From: Globisporangium splendens
Taxonomy: Eukaryota; Oomycota; Peronosporomycetes; Pythiales; Pythiaceae
DNA: 64,000 nucleotides
Reading direction: 5' to 3'
Assembly (NCBI GenBank): GCA_006386115.1
Contig: VFIW01000059.1
Location: forward strand, 1-64,000
Part shown: positions 18,578 through 28,144 of the stretch, one piece after another
Numbering within the stretch: the first letter of the stretch is position 1
How the letters are laid out: every line of letters starts with the position of its first letter
Position numbers and translations under genes: made by a program
Notes under the pieces: model-generated
Told to the model about the DNA's origin: nothing
The model's input: the letters and a program-made list of their open reading frames with translations, nothing else
Database searches by the model: none

Positions 18578-18994
18578 CTTCGCGCGCGCTTTTTGTTGTT
18601 GTAATGAGGTTGCCTGCATTGCGAGACAGGCGAAGAGTCTTCGAGTACAGGCACCGTTTGTGGCGAGTGTATGCAAAGAGGCGGATGTAGTATTTGCTGC
18701 GGAATTTAACTACTTTGCTACTCAATTTGATAGCACAGTTTACGAGATGGACGGCACGCATTTAAAATAATCGATTTTAGGAAAAGCAAAGAGTCATTTT
18801 TTACATCGACTGGTTTCTCGAAACGCGAATGGAAAGTGCAACATCTTGCTTTACCGCCGAAACATTTACTGACTGATCGCTATTTTGCACGCAATTTTGA
18901 TTTGATTAAGAACCTGCAGTTTTGCAGCAACGACCTTATTACCAAGTGTATCTTGTGGCAAACGGAATGAATGTAAAAAGGCAATGCGAGGAGC
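18578..18994. other. Intergenic, no gene seen
   Basis: AT-richer spacer between the RAD9-like fragment and the symporter 3' end, with no coding frame of gene-like composition. It probably holds the upstream region of the former and the 3' UTR of the latter. Confidence 0.5.
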
Positions 18995-20983
18995 TCAGGC
19001 ATGCAGCTTGCTCTCCTTCGAGTCGGCGACGGCGCGGATGATCGCGAGGTTCATGATCAAGTTGGCGAGCGCTGAGAGGCGGTACACGACGAGCGAGACC
19101 GTCGCGATCGCGAGGACCGCCGACGGCGTGTCTTCGTTCGTGCAGATCGTGCGCCAGATCGTGAGAAAGTACGCGAGCTGCGAATGCCCCAAGTCGGCTT
19201 CGCCCAGGCACGCGATGAACGTCACGCCAAAGAGCTTGAGCACGTCGAGGATGCCGACTTGAATGTGGCAGCCAGAGAACGCCGCCACGAACATGAGCCC
19301 CAGCGGCAGTCCGATGGCCTGCGCGCATCGATTCACCGCGCAAAGCGGTGGGAAGATCGCACCAAAGACGGCTGGAGGTACCTCCTTCGTGCGCATGACG
19401 GCCTTGGTGGCAAACGACAATGGAAGGAACGCGCTCTGCAGGACGACGCCGTAGAGGATTGGCGTCGCAACACGATACAGCCACAGGTACGGGTTCCGTC
19501 GCGTGAAGAAGAACAGGACGCCAGGAACGATGACGAAGCAATGCACGACGACTAAAACAAATGCCGAGAGGCAGTAGTATTTGGTCAACCCGATGATCCG
19601 ATTCGAATCTGGACTCACGAGCACCGATCCAATGAGCATCGGGACCATGGCGGCAAACACCGCCTGCTGCATCCAGTCGAGCATGGAGAAGAGCGACGAG
19701 TAGACGTGCATGAACAATCGAAGCAGCGGATTGCTTCGGCTCTGCAGACCGCGGAAGCTCCGTGTCACCGCCACACCGACGACCGTCGCGATGACGAGAC
19801 CACTCAAGTTGTTGTCTTTAGCGAGCGCTCCGACCAGGTTGTTAGGGACGTACGTACCAAAGAGCGCAAACAGGTAGCGCGTGATGTCCACCGTGGACAC
19901 GTTTTCGTCCAGTCCCAACGTACTCTTAGGGTCAACCAACCACGGGAAGGTTGTGTTGGCTTGCACGGCATCGCCCTTGCAGCTTAAAGACCCATCCTCT
20001 TCTTGTTGAAAGTACTTGCCGTTGGGACATACGAACGCAAATTTCGGGTGCTTGAGCACCAGACCGAGGCTTTCGTGCTCTCTCATCAACGGTCGAAACG
20101 CGTAGGCGATCCCCATTGACGCCATCGTGGAGAGCGTGCACATTAAGAGGAACACACCAGTGGTTCGCATCCAGAGAGTCGCGAGCGTATTTTTTGCGGT
20201 CAGCGCCGATACCGAGGCAACGACTTGGCAAAACGCCATCGGCAGAGTCACACAATTCACGGCGCGGATGTATAAACTTCCGATAGTGTTGAGCCAGTAA
20301 CCGACGTCGCTGGGCAGATCAACCTGCAAGCCAATACTGCCGATTGCAAACCCAATGTTCATGATTAGGAACACCCAATACGGGTTCATCGTGCGCGGAG
20401 TCTTCATATCAGCTTCCAGCGTCGGCATCTCATCTGGCTGCGTGCTCGGCGGATCTCCTGGAGGGGTCCCCAAGATCTCGTACGGGTCGCTCGGCGTGCC
20501 AACCTCGTCCTGGGTCGTGAAATTCGTGCGAATGTATGGCTGGTAGTTCATCGGCATTCGTCCGGAGCGGGTGTTCTGCGATGAATGCGTGCTTGAGGTT
20601 GTACTCGTATACGTGGGCACGCAACGTCGCTGCGAGGACGCCTCGCTCGTATTCCCATCAAAAGTGCCTTCGCGCAGCGCTTGTTGTCTAAAGCGGTTCA
20701 CGTCGAAATTGGAGGCTGCGATAACGTCGTTCTCCGAGAGGATCGAGCCGAGTCCTTCGCCCCCGACGGAAGACTGCTGGTTCCAGGAGTCCGGGACGTC
20801 ATCGGTTTCGTAGAGACCGAGGTCGAGCTCACTGTGTTCGCTGTGTGCGTCTTCATCGTCGACACTGTTGGAGGAATAGAGAACGATCTTCGGGCGTCCT
20901 TCGCTGTCGGTCGCGCTGTTGCCGCTGCCTCTATCGACGACGGGCTCGCCGCTTTCTCTGTTCACGTTGCCGCTGCGATTCAT
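18995..20983 (-). CDS. Dicarboxylate/amino-acid:cation symporter family protein (DAACS), divergent
   Basis: From Met at 20983, 662 residues. The first ~210 are hydrophilic and Ser/Thr/Asp-rich (cytosolic, disordered). Then eight or so hydrophobic segments follow with the DAACS layout, including NTIGSLYIRAVNCVTLPMAF in TM2 and an extracellular loop with CPNG and CKGD. The family takes up glutamate, aspartate or dicarboxylates with Na+ or H+. Here the substrate-site motifs are altered: the Ser-rich hairpin is replaced by VPPAVFGA and the NMDG motif by VNRCAQ, so substrate may differ or transport may be lost. An in-frame Met at 21091 would add 36 residues, but it lies just inside the likely 5' leader: a TATA-like box is at ~21118-21125 and CACTTTGC follows. 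Confidence 0.85.
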   Translation of the reverse strand: MNRSGNVNRESGEPVVDRGSGNSATDSEGRPKIVLYSSNSVDDEDAHSEHSELDLGLYETDDVPDSWNQQSSVGGEGLGSILSENDVIAASNFDVNRFRQQALREGTFDGNTSEASSQRRCVPTYTSTTSSTHSSQNTRSGRMPMNYQPYIRTNFTTQDEVGTPSDPYEILGTPPGDPPSTQPDEMPTLEADMKTPRTMNPYWVFLIMNIGFAIGSIGLQVDLPSDVGYWLNTIGSLYIRAVNCVTLPMAFCQVVASVSALTAKNTLATLWMRTTGVFLLMCTLSTMASMGIAYAFRPLMREHESLGLVLKHPKFAFVCPNGKYFQQEEDGSLSCKGDAVQANTTFPWLVDPKSTLGLDENVSTVDITRYLFALFGTYVPNNLVGALAKDNNLSGLVIATVVGVAVTRSFRGLQSRSNPLLRLFMHVYSSLFSMLDWMQQAVFAAMVPMLIGSVLVSPDSNRIIGLTKYYCLSAFVLVVVHCFVIVPGVLFFFTRRNPYLWLYRVATPILYGVVLQSAFLPLSFATKAVMRTKEVPPAVFGAIFPPLCAVNRCAQAIGLPLGLMFVAAFSGCHIQVGILDVLKLFGVTFIACLGEADLGHSQLAYFLTIWRTICTNEDTPSAVLAIATVSLVVYRLSALANLIMNLAIIRAVADSKESKLHA

Positions 20984-21633
20984 TGTGGGAAACCACGGTG
21001 TCTTGCTGCTTGCTGGTTCGTGCGTCTCTCTCAGGGCGTCTTTGAGAGTGAACCAAAGAGAGCGGCAGCAAAGCAAAGTGGGTATGCGCAAAGCAACGGA
21101 CCATCATCTGTCCATGCTCTATATAGCTCTTAGGGTTATGCTGCGACTCTTCAAGGAATGAAGCCACGTCTTGAAGTTGAAACATATGTGATTCACTGTA
21201 CTGACACCGAACCTAACAAAACCATTTCATGTCGTACTTTAATCTTTTGGCGTCCTGTTAAAGCCGTCTTCCAGTTTTAATTTTTCTAGTAAGCGTAATA
21301 CTCTCATGTGCAATAGTCTGTCTAATATCATGCTGCTGACCGACGACAACAGAGCACGATGATTATGAATTTGTTGCATTGTGAAACGTAGTTACTTGCT
21401 TCAATTATTTCGTTGTGTGGTAAAATGTGCTGCAATAAAATGGCCACGCATCAAATCACAGAGAGCTGATGGCATTGCTGTTCCTCCTCAAATCGAATGT
21501 GTCATATCGCCAGATCATTTGGGGGGATTTGCTCCGTGCAAGAGGACAGAGCTGAAGGAGATGGAGGGTCTCGGTGGCAGCGGCGCATTCGGGAACCTGT
21601 CGACCACTTAACACTCCGCAGCAGCGCCTCAGC
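20984..21633. promoter_or_regulatory. Divergent intergenic region (symporter / START-FYVE)
   Basis: About 650 bp between two genes transcribed away from each other. On the minus strand AGCTATATAGAGC (21116-21128) is TATA-like, and ACCCACTTTGC downstream weakly resembles an oomycete initiator. Nothing gene-like is seen. Confidence 0.35.
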
Positions 21634-22962
21634 ATGAAGTTCCCGGCGAGCACGTTCCCACGCATCGAACTCTCGGCGGACGAGGAGTCCGCGTTCGCGG
21701 CCATGGCCGAAGAGCTCGTCAAGCGCACCGTCATGCAGTACTACGAGCACCTCACGCGGTTCAACGGCGTCGTGGACGAGCACCGGTGGAAGCAGATCAA
21801 GCGCCGCGAAGACGTGCGCGTGTACCGCGAGCGACACCCAGGCACCTACGATGACAGTGACGAGCACAATGCGGCACTCTCTGCTTCCAACGATCTCAAT
21901 GACGCAACGGACGACGCGAGTGCCAAGGGAGTCGCACCACACCTCCTCGTGCTGGGCACGACCTCTGGTCGCCTTGACGACGTCGTGTACGGCGCGCTGT
22001 GTCCGACGGAGGACAACATGAAGCTCAAGTCGGCCTACGTCGAGGACAAATACCTCCATCGCGCCGTGCTGGTGTCGATTATCGGCCCCACGCCCGAGTC
22101 CCCGCTTCGCGACCTGGCTATCAAGTGGTCCGTGAGAGGTCACCCGCTGCTGCCCGAGTCGGTTGCGCGCAGACGCGATGCTGTTTACATTGAGTCCACG
22201 GGGTATGCGCAGACGCCTAATGGCGAGCGCATCGGATACCACCTCTACCGCTCGGTCGATTTGCCCGCGGCGCGTGAACTCGTGGAGCTCAACATTGTGC
22301 GTGCGAGAATCGAGCAATGCTGCCTGTTCCGCCAGCGCACACAGAACACCGTCGAAGTGTACTCTCGTGGGTTCATCCAGTCTGGGGGATCGGCGACTGC
22401 GAGTCTCGCGATTGCGTACTCGGTCGGTATCGCGGTGTCCGTGTGGAGGAACGTGCACTGCTCCGAGATGAAGAAACTCACTCGTCTCTTGCGCTCGGCC
22501 CACGACGACGTCACAGGCACCGGTACTTTCGCAGCGACAAGCAGCACCAATGTCACCAACAGCAGCTCGTCGGGGTCTTCTGGGGCGTCCGGAACCATCG
22601 CTACGACAACTTCCGAGTCCTCATCGACGGAAACCAAGTGCGCGGTGTGCTCGGAGCGCGTCGGCGGCCGGATGTCGTCGCTCAGCGTCGGATCCGCGAA
22701 GGACAAACACTGCCGCATCTGCGACCGCCGCGTGTGCTCGCGGTGCCGCGTCATCAAAGACGTGTACTCGCGCCCCGAGTTCGAGTCGGCGGTGCGACCC
22801 GTGAGCATCACGTTCTGCACGCAATGCGTACTCGCCGCGAGCCGTGCGAGTGCCGTCAAGTTTGCCGAGTACGACGCGCGCGAGCGCCAAGGTGAGCCTG
22901 TGCCGAAGTCGGCGATCTTGGAGGAAATCATGCCCTGGTGGTCCTTCGTGGGCGTGCGGTGA
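21634..22962 (+). CDS. START domain + FYVE-type zinc finger protein
   Basis: 442 residues from MKFPASTFPRIELS, a start typical of oomycete START proteins; a Met 20 codons upstream is in frame but its context is weaker. Residues ~20-270 form the START-like lipid-binding domain (WKQIKRREDVRVYRER, DDVVYGAL, IKWSVRGHP). Residues ~300-335 are a Ser/Thr linker. Residues ~335-420 form the zinc finger with four Cys pairs (CAVC, KHCRIC, VCSRC, CTQC), resembling FYVE but lacking the basic RRHHCR motif, so PI3P binding is uncertain. Such proteins are a large expanded oomycete family; the individual ligand is unknown. Single exon. Confidence 0.85.
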   Translation: MKFPASTFPRIELSADEESAFAAMAEELVKRTVMQYYEHLTRFNGVVDEHRWKQIKRREDVRVYRERHPGTYDDSDEHNAALSASNDLNDATDDASAKGVAPHLLVLGTTSGRLDDVVYGALCPTEDNMKLKSAYVEDKYLHRAVLVSIIGPTPESPLRDLAIKWSVRGHPLLPESVARRRDAVYIESTGYAQTPNGERIGYHLYRSVDLPAARELVELNIVRARIEQCCLFRQRTQNTVEVYSRGFIQSGGSATASLAIAYSVGIAVSVWRNVHCSEMKKLTRLLRSAHDDVTGTGTFAATSSTNVTNSSSSGSSGASGTIATTTSESSSTETKCAVCSERVGGRMSSLSVGSAKDKHCRICDRRVCSRCRVIKDVYSRPEFESAVRPVSITFCTQCVLAASRASAVKFAEYDARERQGEPVPKSAILEEIMPWWSFVGVR

Positions 22963-23250
22963 GGGTGCTCTCCTCGTTGTAGCCCGAGCCGCAGCGTTCG
23001 GTAAAGTGTAGAACGAAATTGCATGCAGAGGTACGTGATTTGATAGAAGTAAAAGAGTAGTATAAAATGCAGTCGGAAGACATTTTTTGAGCCAACAAAT
23101 TCTTCACACCTGGTTGCAATGCGCATGCACTGGTTTAAGTTATGAGAAGCAATGTGATTAGTGTGGACCACGCAATCTGGTTGCTCTCTCTCTTTAATTT
23201 GATAGTTGTTGGGTTGGCTGGAGTGTGGACCACGTCAGTCGCTGAAAAAA

Positions 23251-25430
23251 ATGCATGGAAGATGGCGCACATGCGCGCTCTCGGTGCGCGCGTCGCTGTC
23301 GCTGCTGCGCACCCGCACCCCCGCTGCGTCTCGGCTGCTGAGCAGTTCTTCGCAAGCTCCTGCCAGTGACGTGCGCGTGTGGAACTCGCTGTCGGGCGCG
23401 CAGGAGCCGTTGCCGCGTGCCAACGCCGTCGTGCCGAACGTGCTCAAGTGGTACGCGTGCGGCCCAACGGTGTACGACCGCGCACACCTCGGCCATGCGC
23501 GCGCGTACGTGTCGCAGGATGTCCTGCGACGCATCCTGGAGAAGCGGTTCCAGTACAACGTGTTCCTCGTCATGGGCGTGACGGACGTCGATGACAAGAT
23601 CATCAAGCGAGCCAAGGTAAGGAAGCAGACGTTGGAGGGGAGCTGCACATGTGTGGTGCAAGAGCAGTGGCCATATAATTGATGTCTACGAAGGAGAACT
23701 AACGCTCATATGGCTTTTATATATGCACGTGACAATGACACAAACAGGAGCGCAATATTCACTTTGCAGAGCTCGCGCGCGACGAAGAACGCGCGTTTTT
23801 CGAGGACATGGAGGCGCTGTACGTCCAGCCGCCGAATGCGATCACGCGTGTGAGTGAGCACATGTCGGAGATCATCGAGTACGTCGAGAACATTCAGAAA
23901 AACGGGTTTGCGTACGAATCGAGCGACGGATCGGGCGTGTATTTCCACACGAAGCAGCTTGGGGACGCGTACGGGAAGCTCGATCCGATGCGGAACGCGC
24001 ACGTTTCGGCGAGCGACGTGCAGGCTTCGGACGTGGAAAACGACGATGTCGCGTCGACGGTGACAGCGAAGAAAGATCGTCGGGACTTCGCACTATGGAA
24101 GGCTTCGAAGGAACCCGACGAGCCTTCCTGGGACTCGCCTTGGGGACCGGGTCGTCCAGGATGGCATATCGAGTGCTCGGCGATGACGCATCACGTGCTG
24201 GGCGACAAGTTGGATCTCCACTCGGGTGGCATTGATCTGCGGTTCCCGCACCACAACAACGAGATCGCGCAGTGCGAGGCGCACAACTGCAGTGTCGACC
24301 ATCACCATCATCACCCGGAAGAATGGTGCAAGCATTTCGTGCACTTTGGCCATTTGTACATCCAAGGACTGAAAATGTCCAAGTCACTCAAGAACTTCAT
24401 CTCGATCAAAGAGTTTTTGGAGGACCACACAGCGGATCAGTTCCGATTGTTCTGTTTGCAGTTCAAGTACCGATCGAATCTACACTACTCGGAGGACCGC
24501 ATTCGCGACGCCGTCGTGCTCTCGGACCGCATCAAGAGCTTCTTCAAGAGCATCCGCGCGTATGGCTCAGAGAGAAGCTCAGCCTCCAAGTCCAGAAAGT
24601 GCGACAACGTGGATCTGAACCTCTTGAGCACGCTGTTTGCGACAAAAGGCAGCATCAACGCCGCATTGTGTGACGATTTCAACACGCCGCTGGTGCTCAC
24701 GTTGCTGCTGGAGCTGATTTCGCGCACGAACCAGTACCTTCTCGATCGTCCGGATGGACCAAGCGAAGTTTTGGGGTCTGTCGCCAAGTACGTTCTGGAG
24801 ATACTGGATTTGCTTGGGCTCGAGGGACTGCATCGCGAGTTTGCGCATGTGGAGCAGCTTTTTGCGATCGCGAGTACCCCGCGGTCTGTCTCGGCAGCGT
24901 CTTCACAGTCGACTGAGAGCAACACGTTGGGCACGAGTGGCGAAGACATCTTGCGTGCGCTGGTTCGATTCCGTGCGGTCGTGCGTGAGGAAGCCCTGAA
25001 GAATCCTGCAGCGTCGCACAATGCCGAGATCCTAAAACTCTGCGATGCGATCCGCAACGACGAGCTCCCACAGCTTGGCGTCCACATTGAAGACCTCGCA
25101 CCGGGGCGATCGATTTTCAAGCTGAGCTCGAAGGAAGAGCGTGAAGCAGCTGAAGCAGCTGCGATCGCCGCCAAAGCTGAAGCTGAAACACTCGCGGCGC
25201 AACTGCGAGCAAAACAGCAGGATTTTGAAGCGCTGATGCAAATCGCGCCCGTTGAGTTTTTTCAAAAAGCACCCGAGTATGCCAACAAGTTTGCCGCGTT
25301 CGACGTGAATGGCGTGCCAACACACGATGCGAACAACGAACCGCTAACGAAGAGCCAACTCAAGAAGCTGCAAAAGAAAAGGGAGAAGCACGAAAAGGCA
25401 TACACGAAATACTGGGAAACCAAGCCATAG
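23251..25430 (+). CDS. CARS: Cysteinyl-tRNA synthetase (one intron)
   Basis: Exons 23251-23616 and 23748-25430; the intron 23617-23747 is GT-AG, phase 0, joining ..IIKRAK to [13 protein letters not shown]. About 682 residues. The first ~35 are Arg/Ser-rich without acids, like a mitochondrial presequence, so the product may be mitochondrial or dual targeted. The class I motifs are present: [19 protein letters not shown] (HIGH as HLGH), zinc ligands in [12 protein letters not shown] and FPHHNNE, and KMSKSLKNF. It charges tRNA-Cys. The C-terminus has an Ala/Glu helix and a Lys-rich tail as in eukaryotic forms. A Met at 23206 is in frame. The gene converges on its right neighbour with a gap of only ~109 bp. 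Confidence 0.93.
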
Positions 25431-25539
25431 AACACAGACACCGTAGCGAAAATGATAGTGACAGAGAAAGCTTATACCGAAATTACGAAAAGGAAGAAAA
25501 ATGCAACGAAGGAGCTAATTTCCAACCATCGTCACTACC

Positions 25540-26756
25540 TTACGACGCGATCGCTGCCTCCACACTATCGATGGTCTTTGTCGAGCCATTTTGTGACGAC
25601 AGACGTGGAAGTTTGGAGTTTTTCGAGTGCAAGTACGAGTACCCAGAGCGCTGACGTGATCGGCGACGATGCAGAATGAAAATTGCGAAAGCTGCACCGA
25701 TGCACGCTGCGATAAACACAACCGTCGGGTAGTTCTCTCTCGTGTACTTGAATGCCGCCATTGCAACCGACGCCGAGTGGAGACTGTCGTAGCACACCAG
25801 ATCCGAGTACAGCAGCGTGCTGATGCCCTTGGAATGCTGCACCACGACCATGCAGTCTCGTGGATTGGTCGCGTCCAAGCGGAAGCGCACGTACTTCATG
25901 GTCTCGACACCATGGATCGGCTTGTTGGTAGCGTCGTACTTCAAATCCTGCGACTCCAGCGCATCGTAGACCACGTGGAAGCTGTGGTTCTTGACTGCAT
26001 CGGGCGGCGCCGTGGTTGCGATCTCCCGCTGGATGTATGCAGGAATATCGCTCGTGGATTCGTTCACACGTGGCAGATCCATGTGCTCCAGGATGTCGCA
26101 CTCGAGCTTGGCGCTGCCGTCGTCGGCGTTTGTCGTGTTCGCACAGTCCATCGCGATGCGTAGAACTGTCACGTACGGACGCTTCTCGGCGAACATCGCC
26201 GAATTGAAATGGTACTTCACGAGCATGAAGATGTGGAACTGCTGCGTCATCTCCTGTTGCAGCTCGTTGCTCAGTCCGGAATCTTGCTCTTCCAACTCTG
26301 GTCGCACCTCGGTTTTCTAGACCAGACAAAGCAGACATACCCCATTTAGCACAAACAATCAACAGATCCGACGATGACAACATATCTTGCCTCTGCCTTG
26401 AGAATGTGGAGCACATCGGCATTGAGGTTCGCGATTTCGACTTCGGATCGGTAGGCATCCATGAACTTGTCGACCATGTACTTGACGTCCTCGTGCTGCG
26501 GGCTCACGGGGTAGAACACGTCGGCTTCATTCGTCAGCGTGATGATCTCAGGGACGCCTTCGATCTGCGAATTCAGGTCCGGAGCAAACGACAGATCCAC
26601 GAATGGCTCAAGCATGCCTTCTGGAGACAACGTTGACTCGAGGAGCGGCTCTTTTGGGATCGCGCTCTTGGCTGCAGCAGGAGCGTCTTCGGCATTCACG
26701 TGCACTATCGTTGCAGCAACTGCAGACAGGAGCAAAGCGCGCAGCAGGCTGTTCAT
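25540..26756 (-). CDS. Type I membrane protein, unknown function (one intron)
   Basis: Exon 1 is 26391-26756 and exon 2 is 25540-26316. The acceptor is TCTAG before AAAACCGAGGTG. The donor is either GC (GAG|GCAAGA, a good GC-AG match) or, nine bases later, a weak GT (TAT|GTTGTC); both keep the frame. Signal peptide: MNSLLRALLLSAVAATIVHV, cut near VNA-ED. About 300 lumenal residues with few Cys follow. One TM segment lies near the end (TVVFIAACIGAAFAIFIL), then RRRSRQR and a ~40-residue Ser-rich tail. No family is recognised. It enters the secretory pathway with a cytosolic basic tail. Confidence 0.72.
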
Positions 26757-27137
26757 TCACACACTTCTCTTCTTCGTGGGCTCTATCGCTTGCGCTTGGT
26801 CTTGCGGATGTGCGAATGCGACTCGTGGCAACAGATTGACCATTCGCATCCCTTCAAGATCGCGGGTCCAAATACAGACCCGGTCTGAACCCATTTTTAC
26901 TTTTTGGGTTGAGCCCATGGCATTTACGATAGAGAGATTTACTGTCGATGAGCCCATGGGTTTATGGGTTTGCAGTTTTCTGACACTGGAAACCCGGAAG
27001 GAGCTCGAAAGGGCGTGTGGACTTGTTGCGCCGACACACACTCTTGTAGTCAAATGCGTAATTTTCCTATTCTATTCTGAGTCCATGACCTGAGCTGCAA
27101 TGGAGCAACAAGTGCGTGCATATGTGTGTATGCGCAG
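26757..27137. other. Intergenic, no gene seen
   Basis: Upstream region of the membrane protein. It has repeated GAGCCCATGG (about 26911 and 26951) and opposing AACCCAT/ATGGGTT words that could fold, but no coding frame. Confidence 0.4.
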
Positions 27138-27425
27138 AATGCCATTGCCCGTGACGGCGCCAATCTGTCGCGCGAGTCTCACGGCGGTGCATCAAGCGAT
27201 TCAGCTTCGTACCGTCCGGACAAAGACTCGATCGGCCGTGGCGACAACCTGGACGTGAAGCTGTGATCCAAGGGCGTGCACGAGAGCACTCCGTACGGCT
27301 GCTTCCACAAGATGATGAGCAGCACCGCGAGCGCCGACAGCTCCAAGACGTACGCGTCGCGCGGCAAGCGCACCAACTTTGATGGCTGCACCATCGTGTC
27401 CAAGACCACCATCCAATTGACCTGA
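27138..27425 (+). pseudogene. Broken exon of an unidentified protein
   Basis: A plus-strand frame from AATGCC (after a GCAG acceptor-like site) to TGA at 27423-27425 has the strong G/C third-position bias of real genes here. It encodes a Ser/Asp/Lys-rich piece (SYRPDKDSIGRGDN, FHKMMSSTASADSSKTY). It is interrupted by one TGA at 27264-27266 and lacks a start. Probably the 3' exon of a dead gene. The long minus-strand frames here are shadows of it. Confidence 0.4.
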
Positions 27426-28144
27426 TTATCCATTGTCACCAACATTCCTGCTACTTGGTGTCACGTAAAATCGACACGTCGACACAGGAAAAGTAGCCAC
27501 AGCCTGTAGACTTAGCTGCATCTGAGTATTTAACGCCATCGTACTCGCCACTCAAAGAGTCCCTGTACTCTTTCCAACAGCAACACTAACTATGACACTC
27601 TCAAATGACAAGAATGAAACATCAAAATTTGGAATACTTGGCATAGTAATATCACGATGCATCGAATCTTCACATGTGAAAATGGGCTGTTGATCACAGA
27701 AAAAGTCTACGACTAATATCTGAGTCTGATGCCGACTCTCTGAGTCTGACTTTTTTTGTGTTCCACGTCTGCCCTGTTTGAATTTTGAACCGTGTTGCGC
27801 GCCGAGCGTCAATCCGCGAAAGTCCCCCTCGAGAAGCTCTGTCTGCAGGCGCTCCCTCTCTCTCTCTCTCTCTGCGTGTGTGTGCCTCAACGCGTCCAGG
27901 TCGCATTCTCTCCTCCTGTACGACGTCTCTCTCTTTTCTCTGTGTACGGCGCCACGTGCGAGTGGAGTCGTCTTTGACCACGTGAGCCACGACACGAGCC
28001 GCAGTGCGACCCAGCGGCGGTGGCGGTGGCGGCGGCGGCGGCGGCGCTCGGAAGCGCGCGCGCGAGACAGCCAGCAGCGACGACGTGCTCGCGAAAAGGC
28101 CGACACTATTGCCTTCTTCTGTGGGTGGGGCGGGTAGACACTGG
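27426..28144. other. Upstream region of MPS1 with simple repeats
   Basis: Contains a CT microsatellite (about 27853-27876), a GT run, and a GGC/GGT run (about 28014-28048). The frame through the GGC run is open into MPS1 exon 1 but has no ATG after its upstream stop at 27983, so it is taken as 5' leader. Confidence 0.45.

Noticed and set aside
21574..21633. 20-residue N-terminal extension of the START-FYVE protein
   Set aside because: Oomycete START proteins usually begin MKFP.., which is present at 21634. The extension has no supporting feature.
28004..28144. Poly-Gly N-terminal extension of MPS1
   Set aside because: The frame is open but has no ATG between the upstream TGA at 27983 and Met at 28145.
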